Shown: positions 1 through 7,913, numbered from the stretch's first letter. The stretch: 64,000 nucleotides of DNA from an uncultured Christensenellaceae bacterium (GCA_910588425.1 CAJUPM010000001.1:110151-174150), one strand, 5' to 3'. A program made the numbers and translations. Notes: a model not told the origin generated them from the letters alone.

Positions 1-388
1 GAAAGCTCAGGGCGACGATGATCTCGTGCGTAACTTCGGCCTGGCACGTAGCCTGGGCGATTTCAGCTGGCGAATGCCTTTGCAGAGAGAACGACTCGGG
101 CTGATAGGTGGGCAAATAGGCCTTCCATTTTTTTACTTCCAGCCGGGCATAGAGCTTTTTTTCAAAAGGGCGGGGCCGATACCACTTTTTATGGCAGCTC
201 GTATGGCCGCGCATCGCGCAGCATACCGCCGCGCCGACCAGGATCCGCATGAGCAGATGATAGCAGAAGGTTCCAAACGTGATAGCCAGCGAAAGATAAG
301 CGGATGCGCGAAAAAAATGATAGAGCGCAGTAAAAAGGGTTGTGAAAAGCACGCTGAGAAGCGTGCTTATTCCTAGAAGTTTTGGCAT
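1..388 (-). CDS. partial small membrane protein, possibly CrtO-like acyltransferase family
   Basis: Read on the minus strand from an ATG at 388, the frame stays open to the window edge, about 129 codons, so the C-terminus is missing. The first 60 or so residues contain two hydrophobic stretches. They are followed by a basic/aromatic patch (KKWYRPRPFEKKLY), then VKKWKAYLP and a more soluble part. The W..R..E..Y..L..WK..LP layout recalls the glycosyl-4,4'-diaponeurosporenoate acyltransferase (CrtO-like) family of small membrane proteins. That is recognition from memory, so the function is left open. GGAG lies 7 nt before the ATG. The gene begins only 13 nt after the pfkA stop on the same strand and is probably cotranscribed with it. 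Confidence 0.7.
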   Translation of the reverse strand, partial: MPKLLGISTLLSVLFTTLFTALYHFFRASAYLSLAITFGTFCYHLLMRILVGAAVCCAMRGHTSCHKKWYRPRPFEKKLYARLEVKKWKAYLPTYQPESFSLQRHSPAEIAQATCQAEVTHEIIVALSF

Positions 389-401
389 ATTTGCTCCAAA
401 A

Positions 402-1364
402 TCAGTAATTGCTCATGGCCAAATGCTGGTTATAGAGGTCGTAATCGAACTTGAGCGGCATAGCCAGCGCTTCGTCGATATCGTCGTCGATGATCTTGTT
501 GTCGCGGATGCCGACCACCCGGCCGCCAATGCCCTCCACTAAGAGCCCCACAGCGCGGATGCCCATCTTCTGCGCCAGAACGCGGTCGAAGGCCGAGGGC
601 GCGCCGCCCCGCTGCACATAGCCCAGCACGATGCACTTGGTATCGTAGCCGGCTTTTTGGCGGATATAGTCCGCAAGATCCCAGCCCTTGCCTGCACCCT
701 CGCTCATGACGATGATGCTGTTGCTCTTGCCCTTCTGCTCTCTGGTTTTGAGCTCCTGGCAAAGCGTGTCGTAATCGTGGGGCACTTCGGGCAGCACGAT
801 ATATTCCGCTTCCCCGGCGACGCCTGCCTGCAATGCGATGTCGCCGCAGTTTCTGCCCATGACCTCCACGACTGCAATGCGGTCGTGCGAGAGCATGGTA
901 TCCCGGATTTTGGCGATCTCGCCAATAACGCAGTTGACGGCCGTGTCAAAGCCGATGGTGTAATCCGTGTAAGCCAAATCGTTGTCGATGGTGCCGGGCA
1001 GGCCAATCGTGGGCACGCCCAGGTGGTGCAGAGCCTTTGCGCCCTGGAAGCTGCCGTCGCCGCCAATGACGACCAGGCCGTCAATGCCGAATTTATGGAG
1101 CACGTCCACGGCCTTTTTCTGCCCTTCCGGCGTTTTCATTTCCAGGCAGCGCGCGGTTTTGAGAATGGTTCCGCCTTTATTGACGATAAATTCAACCTGC
1201 TTGCTGCGGATTTCGGCCAGGCCGCCGCTGATCAGGCCGGCATAGCCTCCGAGCACGCCCACCGGCGTGATGCCTTTGGCTTTTGCAGTCCGTACAACAG
1301 CGTTGATGGCGGCATTCATAGCGGGGGTGTCTCCGCCGCTTGTCAGAATCGCAATTCTCTTCAT
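402..1364 (-). CDS. pfkA: ATP-dependent 6-phosphofructokinase
   Basis: Cytoplasmic glycolytic enzyme that phosphorylates fructose 6-phosphate to fructose 1,6-bisphosphate with ATP. It is 320 aa, the normal bacterial PfkA length. Visible motifs are GGDTP (residues 10-14), GGDGS (101-105), PGTIDND (123-129, with the catalytic Asp127), MGRNCGD and the C-terminal GYVQRGG. Gly at 104 and 124 are the residues known to mark ATP rather than pyrophosphate use. The usual TPGMN is TPAMN here. I chose the ATG at 1364 because GGAGAG lies about 9 nt upstream; an in-frame GTG three codons earlier would sit on top of that site. The partial membrane-protein gene follows 13 nt downstream. Confidence 0.97.
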   Translation of the reverse strand: MKRIAILTSGGDTPAMNAAINAVVRTAKAKGITPVGVLGGYAGLISGGLAEIRSKQVEFIVNKGGTILKTARCLEMKTPEGQKKAVDVLHKFGIDGLVVIGGDGSFQGAKALHHLGVPTIGLPGTIDNDLAYTDYTIGFDTAVNCVIGEIAKIRDTMLSHDRIAVVEVMGRNCGDIALQAGVAGEAEYIVLPEVPHDYDTLCQELKTREQKGKSNSIIVMSEGAGKGWDLADYIRQKAGYDTKCIVLGYVQRGGAPSAFDRVLAQKMGIRAVGLLVEGIGGRVVGIRDNKIIDDDIDEALAMPLKFDYDLYNQHLAMSNY

Positions 1365-1373
1365 GTAACCCAC

Positions 1374-1671
1374 TCTCCAGACTTAAAAAATTAAAATAGT
1401 ATGCCATTTATTTCAGGCGCAATTTTCGGTGAAAAACAGAGCAAGCAAAGTTGTGCCAAAAAATGAATCCAGTATGAAACGAAATTGTAAACAACTTTCG
1501 CATTGCTAAAAATTTTAGCACAAAATAACGCTCAAAGCAACTAAAAAACACATCTCCCAGCAAGCTTTCCTAAAAATTTCTGAGCGCCGCCAATGCAGAA
1601 AAAACGAATGGATGACTTTTGCCGCGCACTGCGGTATACTTTCTATAACGATTGAATGACGGAGGCAGGCC
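1374..1671. other. divergent intergenic region, pfkA / GNAT
   Basis: About 300 bases between two divergent genes, A+T-richer than its surroundings. On the plus strand a TATACT (1635-1640) with ATGACT 17 nt upstream could be a weak promoter for the acetyltransferase, followed by GGAGG near 1661. On the minus strand TTGCGC and TACTAT lie 15 nt apart, a poor pfkA promoter candidate. I see no RNA gene, repeat or riboswitch. Confidence 0.4.
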
Positions 1672-2142
1672 ATGGAAGGGGAAGTGACGCTGATTCGGGC
1701 CGGCGCAGGCGACGCGGAGCGGCTTTGGCAGATGCAGACAGAGGCGTTTTCCGGCCTGCTTGCAAAATATCAGGATTTTGAAACCAGCCCGGGCAACGAG
1801 CCGCTGCAAAAGGTGCGGCAGCGCCTGGCCCAGAGCGAGACGTATTTCTATTTTATCTGCGCCGATGGGCAGAAAGTGGGTGCAATTCGCGTGGTGGATT
1901 CTGGGTGCGGCGCGCCAAAGCGCATCAGCCCGCTGTTCGTTTTGAAAGAATACCGCGGCAGAGGCTTTGCGCAAAAGGCGATTTTGGCCTGTGAAGCGGT
2001 GCACGGCGTAGAGCATTGGGCGCTGGATACCATTTTGCAGGAAGAAGGGAACTGCCGCCTGTATGAGAAGATGGGATATCGGGCGACGGGCGAAACGCGG
2101 CGTATCAACGACGCCATGACGCTGGTCTACTATGAGAAATAG
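1672..2142 (+). CDS. GNAT family N-acetyltransferase
   Basis: 156-aa single-domain GNAT protein that should transfer an acetyl group from acetyl-CoA to an unknown amine. The central part has the family's beta-strand/acetyl-CoA loop: a strand ending SPLFVL, then EYRGRGFAQKAI, matching the R/Q-x-x-G-x-G/A motif A at about residues 88-99. Near the C-terminus, N..LYEKMGY matches motif B. GGAGG lies 7-8 nt before the ATG. The next small gene begins 13 nt after the stop, so the two probably share a transcript ending at the hairpin at 2367. The substrate cannot be read from sequence. Confidence 0.85.
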   Translation: MEGEVTLIRAGAGDAERLWQMQTEAFSGLLAKYQDFETSPGNEPLQKVRQRLAQSETYFYFICADGQKVGAIRVVDSGCGAPKRISPLFVLKEYRGRGFAQKAILACEAVHGVEHWALDTILQEEGNCRLYEKMGYRATGETRRINDAMTLVYYEK

Positions 2143-2155
2143 CGAGGGAAATAGG

Positions 2156-2356
2156 ATGGATTTCGCCGCATGTTTTGAAAAGAGCAGGCATTTGCTGCTG
2201 GATGGCGCACAGGAGCTGTTTTGCTCCGATCCGGAAGAGCTGGCGGCCCATATGGCCGCGCTGGAGCAGATCCAGCCCCTCAAGATTTTTGGCGGCTGCT
2301 GTGGGACGGACAGCTCGCATATGCAGGCCATCGCAAAGAAACTATCCGGGCAATAG
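2156..2356 (+). CDS. 66-aa protein with the C-terminal zinc motif of homocysteine S-methyltransferases
   Basis: The last 20 or so residues contain GGCCGTDSSHMQAI. This matches the C-terminal zinc-binding Cys-Cys signature (GGCCGT) that closes the barrel of homocysteine S-methyltransferases (BHMT, MmuM, MetH N-domain), including the following H..AI. Nothing else of the roughly 300-residue barrel is present: the first 45 residues are a short helix-rich lead, and the upstream sequence belongs to the GNAT gene. It has its own ATG and a GAGGG about 9 nt upstream. It is either a remnant of a deleted methyltransferase or a genuine stand-alone mini-protein. A third Zn ligand, which lies far upstream in the real enzymes, is absent, so catalysis is unlikely. 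Confidence 0.55.
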   Translation: MDFAACFEKSRHLLLDGAQELFCSDPEELAAHMAALEQIQPLKIFGGCCGTDSSHMQAIAKKLSGQ

Positions 2357-2366
2357 CGCGCGATGC

Positions 2367-2389
2367 AAAAAGGCCGAAAGGCCTTTTTT
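2367..2389 (+). terminator. rho-independent terminator
   Basis: AAAAAGGCC - GAAA - GGCCTTTTTT: a 9-bp stem with a GAAA tetraloop running into a T tract, 10 nt after the 66-aa gene. Confidence 0.9.
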
Positions 2390-2525
2390 GATTGGAGAAA
2401 AGCACAGCGCTAAAAGGAATGCGGCGGCCGCGTTTCGTTTTGATGCCAGAGTTCCGCCTTGAGGAAAGGAAAATTGGAAAAGTGTTCCATAAAACGAACA
2501 ATCTCGGGAAAAATGCAAAAATACT

Positions 2526-2555
2526 GTTGCGAATGAGCAACGAGTGCGGTATGAT
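2526..2555 (+). promoter_or_regulatory. sigma-A promoter with overlapping palindrome for the S24 repressor / polymerase operon
   Basis: -35 TTGCGA (2527-2532), a 17-nt spacer and -10 TATGAT (2550-2555). A GTTGC-N6-GCAAC inverted repeat (2526-2541) covers the -35 element and the start of the spacer. This is where an autorepressor would bind. The first gene is an HTH repressor with a self-cleavage domain, so an operator role is a reasonable inference. GAGGAG precedes the ATG at 2585. Confidence 0.75.
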
Positions 2556-2584
2556 AGCCATAGGAAAAAGAGAGGAGCGGCAAT

Positions 2585-3202
2585 ATGCAGCAAAGTTTAT
2601 CTGAACTCATTCTGCAGGCGATAGGCAGCGGCTCGCGCAACGAATTTTGCAGGCGGGCGGGGATCAGCGCGGGGAATCTTTCGCGCATCCTGCGCGGCCA
2701 GAGGCCCAGGCCGGAAGTGCTGGCAAAAATTGCGGCGGCGGGATATGGCGCTTCCTATGAACAGCTGATGCAGGCGGCAAGGTATCTGGAAAAGGAGGGG
2801 CAGGAGCAGAGCCCCGGCATCCCCATCTATGGGAGCATTGCGGCGGGCAGCCCGGTGGAGGCATTTGAAGATTTTTCCGGCTATCTGCGGCTGGATCCCT
2901 ATCAGCAGGCGCTGGGGGAGGATGCTTTTGCCCTGCGCGTCGTGGGAGACAGCATGGATCTCGCGGGCATTCCGGATGGCAGCCTGGTCGTCATCTCCCG
3001 GGGCGCGAGGGTGGAAGAGGGCAATATCTGCGCCGTGCTGGTCAACGGCGAGGCGACGGTCAAGCGGGTTTACCAAAAAAGCGGGCATATTGTGCTGGTG
3101 CCCGTCAGCCGCAACCCGGTCTACCAGCCGCAGATCTATTCCGGCGAGGATGACGTCCGCATTTTGGGCAAAGTAACCCTCTCGATTGTAGACGTGCAAT
3201 GA
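2585..3202 (+). CDS. HTH (XRE-like) repressor with S24 / LexA-type self-cleaving peptidase domain
   Basis: 205 aa. Residues 1-65 form an XRE-like helix-turn-helix (GISAGNLSRILRG). Residues 78-205 form a LexA/UmuD-type S24 peptidase: cleavage site Ala87-Gly88, nucleophile Ser123 in GDSM, and general base Lys160 in EATVKRV. Family knowledge: RecA filaments stimulate cleavage between Ala and Gly, which releases the repressor from DNA or, in UmuD, activates the polymerase partner. LexA itself has a winged helix, so this is a LexA-like phage-type repressor rather than LexA. Its last bases overlap the ATG of the Y-family polymerase (ATGA), so the pair is translationally coupled like umuD-umuC. The promoter carries a palindrome, suggesting autoregulation. 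Confidence 0.9.
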   Translation: MQQSLSELILQAIGSGSRNEFCRRAGISAGNLSRILRGQRPRPEVLAKIAAAGYGASYEQLMQAARYLEKEGQEQSPGIPIYGSIAAGSPVEAFEDFSGYLRLDPYQQALGEDAFALRVVGDSMDLAGIPDGSLVVISRGARVEEGNICAVLVNGEATVKRVYQKSGHIVLVPVSRNPVYQPQIYSGEDDVRILGKVTLSIVDVQ

Positions 3203-4431
3203 AAAAAGAGCGCATCATTTTGCACTGCGACTGCAACGGGTTTTACGCCTCGGTGGAATGCTGTCTGCGGCCAGAGCTTTGGCGCGTCCCCATGGCGGTG
3301 GCGGGCAACCCCAAAAGCCGCCACGGGATTATTTTGGCCAAAAACGAGCTGGCCAAGCAAAAGGGCGTGCAAACTGCCGAGACCATCTGGCAGGCCAAGA
3401 GCAAATGCCCGGATCTCGTGCTCGTCCCGCCCCAGCACGATGTTTACCGGGAGTTTTCCCGCCGCATCAACGCGATTTACGACGACTATACGGATCTCGT
3501 CGAGCCATTCAGCATCGATGAATCCTTTCTGGATATTACAGGCAGCCTGCATCTTTTCGCGAAATCGCCGCAGGAGCTGGCCGATTTGCTGCGCCGCCGG
3601 GTGCGGGAAGAAATTGGGCTGACCATCTCTGTCGGCGTCTCTTTCTGCAAGCTGTTTGCCAAAATGGGCAGCGACTATAAGAAGCCGGATGCGACCACGG
3701 TCATCACCCGGGAGAACTACCAGCAGCTGCTCTATCCGCTGCCTGTGAGCGCCCTGCTGTTTGTGGGCAAGTCTGCGGCGGAAAAGCTAGGCAAACTGGG
3801 CATCCGCACGATCGGGGAGCTGGCTGTGCGGGATCGGGAGAGCATCGTCGGCGTGCTGGGCAAAAACGGCGGCCAGCTTTGGGATCAGGCGAGAGGGCTG
3901 GACGACAGCCCCGTCGTTCCGGTGCGGGAGAGCGGCATTGCCAAATCCATCGGCCGGGGAATGACTTTTAAGCGCAATCTGCTGGGGGCAGAGGAAGTGC
4001 GGGTGGGCATCGAGCACTTGGCGGATGACGTGGCCGCGCGTCTGCGCGCGCATGGGCTCAAATGCCGCACGGTTCAGCTCTCCATCAAGAGCCCGAGCTT
4101 AAAAGTCATCCAGCGCCAGAAGCCGCTGGCTGCGCCGAGTTTCCTGTTCCGGGAAATTGCGGATGCCGCGATGGAGCTGTTTTGCGCCAGCTGGGAACAG
4201 GGCGCGCCTGTTCGGGCGCTGACGGTTACGGCGCAAAACCTGGTGAGCCAGGAGCAGGCCATTGAGCAGCTGGATCTTTTGGGAGAGCAAAGCAAAAAAC
4301 GGGAAAAACTCGGCAAGCTGGAGCAGGCCGTCTATGCCCTGCGCCAGCGCTTTGGCGAGGACAGCATCGGCCCGGCGGCGACGTTTGAGCACGAGCTGTT
4401 CGCCAAAGAAGAGGAGGAAGCGGAGGAATAG
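3199..4431 (+). CDS. Y-family translesion DNA polymerase (DinB/UmuC type)
   Basis: 410 aa, the usual DinB/UmuC size. The catalytic acidic residues are visible: Asp11 in LHCDCNGFYASVE, and Asp107-Glu108 in FSIDESFLD. The VGVSFCKLFAKMGSDYKKPD segment of the palm follows, then helix-hairpin-helix and little-finger domains. Near the C-terminus EQLDLLG resembles the QLxLF beta-clamp-binding peptide. Its role would be error-prone bypass of DNA lesions. It overlaps the repressor stop by 4 bp, and its own stop is 41 nt before the radical SAM gene, all in one direction. The coupling to an S24 repressor suggests damage-inducible expression. Whether to call it dinB, polYB or umuC-like cannot be settled by eye. 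Confidence 0.92.
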   Translation: MKKERIILHCDCNGFYASVECCLRPELWRVPMAVAGNPKSRHGIILAKNELAKQKGVQTAETIWQAKSKCPDLVLVPPQHDVYREFSRRINAIYDDYTDLVEPFSIDESFLDITGSLHLFAKSPQELADLLRRRVREEIGLTISVGVSFCKLFAKMGSDYKKPDATTVITRENYQQLLYPLPVSALLFVGKSAAEKLGKLGIRTIGELAVRDRESIVGVLGKNGGQLWDQARGLDDSPVVPVRESGIAKSIGRGMTFKRNLLGAEEVRVGIEHLADDVAARLRAHGLKCRTVQLSIKSPSLKVIQRQKPLAAPSFLFREIADAAMELFCASWEQGAPVRALTVTAQNLVSQEQAIEQLDLLGEQSKKREKLGKLEQAVYALRQRFGEDSIGPAATFEHELFAKEEEEAEE

Positions 4432-4472
4432 GCGGCGCCGGTTTCATGCAAAATAAGCGGAAGGAGCAGGAG

Positions 4473-5765
4473 ATGACCATTGCAGAAAAACTTGAAATTT
4501 TAACAGACGCGGCAAAATACGATGTTGCCTGCACTTCCAGCGGCGTGGACCGCGGCGGCAGGAAGGGAAAAATTGGCAGTGCGACTGCCGTGGGCATCTG
4601 CCATACGTTTGCCGCGGACGGGCGCTGTATTTCCCTGCTCAAGGTGCTTTTGAGCAATGCCTGCGCCTACGACTGCGCCTATTGCCAGAACCGGCGCAGC
4701 AACGATATCCGCCGGGCGAGCTTCGCGCCCAGAGAGCTGGCAGATCTCACTATCGGGTTTTACCGCAGAAACTATATCGAAGGGCTGTTTTTGAGCTCGG
4801 GCGTCCTGAAAAACCCGGATTACACCACCGAGCTGATGATAGAGGCGCTGCGCATTCTCCGAGAGGAATACGGCTTTCTGGGCTATATTCACGCCAAGGC
4901 GATTCCCGGGGCGGATCCGGCGCTGACCGAGCGGCTGGGGTATTTGGCAGACCGCATGAGCGTCAATATCGAGCTGCCCTCCCGGGTAAGTTTACGGCTT
5001 TTGGCGCCGGACAAGAAGGCGGATCAGATTTTTTCGCCCATGGAGCAGATCCGCGACGGCATGGAGGAAAACCGGGCGGCGCTGGTCAAATACCGCCGGG
5101 CGCCCAAATTCGTGCCGGCCGGGCAGAGTACGCAGATGATCATCGGCGCCTCGGGCGAGACGGATTACCAGATTCTAAGCCTCTCTGCCGGGCTCTATAA
5201 GAAATATAAGCTCAAGCGCGTGTTTTTTTCGGCCTATATCCCGGTGGTGGAGGGAAAGAATCTGCCCTCGCTGGATACCAAGCCGCCGCTTCTGCGGGAG
5301 CACCGGCTCTATCAGGCAGACTGGCTGCTACGCTTTTATGGTTTCGATGCCGGGGAGCTGCTCAGCGAAAAGACGCCAAACTTCAACCCCTATCTCGATC
5401 CCAAGTGCAACTGGGCTGTGAACCATATGGAGCTGTTTCCGCTGGAGATCAACCGCTGTCCCTATGAAATGCTGTTGCGCATTCCGGGCATCGGCGTGCG
5501 CGGGGCGGGAAAAATCTACCGCGCCAGAAAGATGAGCGCGCTGGATTTTGAGGATTTGCGGCGGATGGGCATCGTCTTAAAGCGGGCAAAATTCTTCATC
5601 ACCTGCAAGGGCAAAACCATGCCCGGGGTAGATCTACGGCCGCAGGCCGTGCTAAAAAGCCTTGTTTCGGGCAAAGAAGTCATTCCGGCGCTGGCGCCCA
5701 GGCAGCTTTCGCTTTTTGAGCCCTCGCCGGAGGATTTGGCAAAAAGCATTTTGGGACAGCTTTGA
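4473..5765 (+). CDS. putative DNA modification/repair radical SAM protein (TIGR03916-type)
   Basis: 430 aa. The radical SAM cluster motif is C64-x3-C68-x2-C71 (CAYDCAYC) and binds the [4Fe-4S] cluster that cleaves S-adenosylmethionine. Residues near 330-400 contain a helix-hairpin-helix-like element (MLLRIPGIGVRGAGKI), as in DNA-binding repair enzymes. The overall pattern matches the family named putative DNA modification/repair radical SAM protein, which is known to be encoded next to DUF4130 proteins, as here. The reaction is unknown. I chose the ATG at 4473 (MTIAEKLEIL) because AAGGAG lies 7 nt upstream; an earlier in-frame ATG at 4446 has no ribosome site. The partner gene begins 25 nt downstream. 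Position directly behind the polymerase supports a DNA-repair role. Confidence 0.88.
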   Translation: MTIAEKLEILTDAAKYDVACTSSGVDRGGRKGKIGSATAVGICHTFAADGRCISLLKVLLSNACAYDCAYCQNRRSNDIRRASFAPRELADLTIGFYRRNYIEGLFLSSGVLKNPDYTTELMIEALRILREEYGFLGYIHAKAIPGADPALTERLGYLADRMSVNIELPSRVSLRLLAPDKKADQIFSPMEQIRDGMEENRAALVKYRRAPKFVPAGQSTQMIIGASGETDYQILSLSAGLYKKYKLKRVFFSAYIPVVEGKNLPSLDTKPPLLREHRLYQADWLLRFYGFDAGELLSEKTPNFNPYLDPKCNWAVNHMELFPLEINRCPYEMLLRIPGIGVRGAGKIYRARKMSALDFEDLRRMGIVLKRAKFFITCKGKTMPGVDLRPQAVLKSLVSGKEVIPALAPRQLSLFEPSPEDLAKSILGQL

Positions 5766-5790
5766 CTGCAAAGCAGAGAAGAGGGAGAGC

Positions 5791-6621
5791 ATGGCGCTGC
5801 GCAGAGATATTGCATATGAATACGACGGATCCTTTGAGGGCTTCCTGTGCTGCGTTTACGACGCGTTCTACCGCCGGGAAGCGCCGGCCATCTTTGCGGG
5901 CGATGCGCAGGCGTTTTTATACGAGACGCGGCGCGTCGCAAGCGACGAGCGCGCCGGCAAAGTGCTGGATTCCATCCGGGAAAAAATCGGGCGGGAGATG
6001 GTGGATTTTCTGCGCCTCTGTTTGCTGACCTGCCTGCCGGATAAGGAGGAGCAGATGCTGCGCCTGATTCGCATGGGCTATCAGATGGGGATTGGCGTCT
6101 TGCAGATGCTGGCGGACCCTTGCGTGAACGCACTGCAAAAGGCGGTTCTTGCCCTGACCCACGAGGCGCATCAGTTTACAGGGTTTGTGCGCTTTCAGGA
6201 GGCGGGCGGCGCGCTCTTTGCCGTCATCCGCCCCAAAAACCAGGTGCTGAGCCTGATGGAGCCGCATTTTTGCGCGCGCTTCAATGCCGAATCCTTTTTG
6301 ATTTACGATAAGACATATAAGCAGGCGCTGGTGCATCAGCCCGGTCGTACGGGCATTTTCCCGCTGGAGCATTTTAAACTGCCCGAGGCAGGCGAAGAGG
6401 AGTGCGCCTACCAGCAGCTTTGGAGGCTTTTTTACCAGACCATCGAGGTGCCCGGACGGCACAATGAGCGCCAGCGGCAGACGCTCATGCCCAAGCGCTA
6501 CTGGGCATCTTTGACTGAGTTTGAGACTCCCGCCGGTGCGATTCCCCATCAGGTATACCGCGCGGCCTGCGGCAGCCAGCCGCCGGCAAAACAGAAAATT
6601 GCCGGGCAGAAGAGTGATTGA
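5791..6621 (+). CDS. DUF4130 'probable DNA metabolism protein' partner of the radical SAM protein
   Basis: 276 aa, soluble, no signal peptide. It opens with YEYDGSFEGFLCCVYDAFYRR and later has HEAHQFTGFVRF and a conserved LMPKRYW near the C-terminus. These are features I associate with the DUF4130/TIGR03915 family, which accompanies the radical SAM protein encoded upstream. In some bacteria this domain is fused to a uracil-DNA-glycosylase-like domain; here only the stand-alone domain is present. GAGGGAG precedes the ATG at 5791. The frame extends further upstream into the radical SAM gene but without a ribosome site. It is the last gene before the terminator at 6632, closing a four-gene unit. 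Biochemical function is unknown. Confidence 0.85.
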   Translation: MALRRDIAYEYDGSFEGFLCCVYDAFYRREAPAIFAGDAQAFLYETRRVASDERAGKVLDSIREKIGREMVDFLRLCLLTCLPDKEEQMLRLIRMGYQMGIGVLQMLADPCVNALQKAVLALTHEAHQFTGFVRFQEAGGALFAVIRPKNQVLSLMEPHFCARFNAESFLIYDKTYKQALVHQPGRTGIFPLEHFKLPEAGEEECAYQQLWRLFYQTIEVPGRHNERQRQTLMPKRYWASLTEFETPAGAIPHQVYRAACGSQPPAKQKIAGQKSD

Positions 6622-6631
6622 GCCAGAGCGC

Positions 6632-6661
6632 AAAAAAGAGAGGCTGCTGCCTCTCTTTTTG
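6632..6661 (+). terminator. rho-independent terminator
   Basis: GAGAGGC - TGCT - GCCTCTC stem flanked by A and T runs. It closes the repressor-polymerase-radical SAM-DUF4130 unit and, read on the other strand, could also serve the DUF4363 gene that ends at 6671. Confidence 0.9.
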
Positions 6662-6670
6662 GTGCCTCGA

Positions 6671-7051
6671 TCACAGAATATTTTCTATTTGCAGGGAATC
6701 GCCGTCCTGCATGTGTTTGAGATAATAGGATAATCGGGGAATGCTGTAAGAAAGCAGCTGCTTGTCGCGAAGCTCCAGCTGTGCCCCGATGCTGTGCAGT
6801 TCTACGCCGGCGTGGTCTACCTCTTCATGCAGTAAAAAGCAGGAAAGCAGCCTGAAATTCTTGTCCCAATGCCGCATGAGCTTTTGGTAGACGTCTTGCG
6901 CGGCTTCCCAGTTTTCCGCGTCCAGCTCGGTCTGGAGTTCTGCCGTCGCTTTTTGCAGATCCGAAACTGCGTCGGAAAGGTACCAGTTTTGGAAAAAGCA
7001 GATGCCCGCCAGACCGAGCACCAAGATGGCGATGACGATATTTTTTAGCAT
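6671..7051 (-). CDS. DUF4363 family membrane-anchored protein
   Basis: 126 aa. One N-terminal membrane helix (about residues 4-21, IVIAILVLGLAGICFF), then an extracytoplasmic helical domain rich in Leu, Glu and Gln with a W-x-x-A...W-D pattern typical of DUF4363. Function unknown. In clostridia this family is commonly encoded beside DUF421 proteins, as here. The ATG at 7051 has AAGGAGG 8 nt upstream; the longer frame running to 7258 has no such site. It lies about 140 nt downstream of the DUF421 gene on the same strand. Confidence 0.8.
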   Translation of the reverse strand: MLKNIVIAILVLGLAGICFFQNWYLSDAVSDLQKATAELQTELDAENWEAAQDVYQKLMRHWDKNFRLLSCFLLHEEVDHAGVELHSIGAQLELRDKQLLSYSIPRLSYYLKHMQDGDSLQIENIL

Positions 7052-7190
7052 GGAAGATGCCTCCTTCTTTCTTTTTTTGTGCGGCTTCTGCCCGCGCAGA
7101 CAATGTTCTGCTGCCCAAAGCAGGAATGCGGCGGGAAGAGATAGGGAATGCCGCGGCCAGGCGGCGCCCAGGGCTGGGCCGGAAGAGCGC

Positions 7191-7913
7191 TTAGCATGAT
7201 AGATCGCTGGGCAGGGTAATTTGGCGCGTGCTGCCCTTTTTATCCTGCACAAACACATCGCCCGCCTCGGAAACCGTCAGGATGACGACGTCTTTGAGAT
7301 TGGAATATCCAAGCGTATGCAGCAATTTCAGCGCCTTCTGCTCGTCCAGATTCAGGCGCCTTAGCATGGGCGGGTTGAAGCTGCCGTCCAGCACGATGGC
7401 AGAGCAGAGCGTTCCCTTTTCCGGCACTTCCAGGTCCATATCGCTGGGCGTGACGGGCGCGCTGGAGCCAAAGGGCAAAACACTCAGCTGGCCGTTGGTC
7501 TCCAAAATGGCATAATGGATAGTGGCGATGTTCGTCTGCCCCTTGAGCCGCAGCTGCTCTATCATGTCGCTCATATTGTAGCCGATGCGCTTGATCTCGC
7601 CGTACTGCACTTTCCCATTATGGATGAGAATGCTGGGCGAGCCGCAGATAAACGAGCGCATGCGCCGGCTTTTGAGGCAGAGAAAGGAGAAAAAATAGTA
7701 GAGCAAAATCAGCGTTGCCGCGGGCACCAGCCCGTAAAACAGCGGGATGCCGGGGTTGTCCATGGGTGTCGAGGCGACTTCCGCGATGATCAGCGTGATG
7801 ACCAGCTCATAGGGCTGAAGCTGCCCGCTCTGCCGCTGCCCCATGACGCGCATGGCCAGGAATAAAACAATATAGATGATGATGGTTTTAATAATAATAT
7901 TCAGCATAGGCAT
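7191..7913 (-). CDS. DUF421 (YetF-like) membrane protein
   Basis: 240 aa. Three N-terminal transmembrane segments within residues 1-85, including ELVITLIIAEVAS and a long hydrophobic stretch ending LYYFFSFLCL. The cytoplasmic domain that follows has the family pattern G.P..LI.NGKV and M...DLLEQLR-like (MSDMIEQLRLKG), then an alternating beta region. The role is unknown; related YetF proteins are linked to spore or envelope functions in Bacillus. No convincing ribosome site precedes the ATG at 7913 or the ATG two codons later. The open frame extends further upstream over the divergent response-regulator gene, which is not credible coding. Probably paired with the DUF4363 gene. Confidence 0.85.
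   Translation of the reverse strand: MPMLNIIIKTIIIYIVLFLAMRVMGQRQSGQLQPYELVITLIIAEVASTPMDNPGIPLFYGLVPAATLILLYYFFSFLCLKSRRMRSFICGSPSILIHNGKVQYGEIKRIGYNMSDMIEQLRLKGQTNIATIHYAILETNGQLSVLPFGSSAPVTPSDMDLEVPEKGTLCSAIVLDGSFNPPMLRRLNLDEQKALKLLHTLGYSNLKDVVILTVSEAGDVFVQDKKGSTRQITLPSDLSC

Noticed and set aside
2156..2356. Calling the 66-aa gene a functional homocysteine S-methyltransferase
   Set aside because: The barrel and the first zinc ligand are absent; only the terminal Cys-Cys motif remains.
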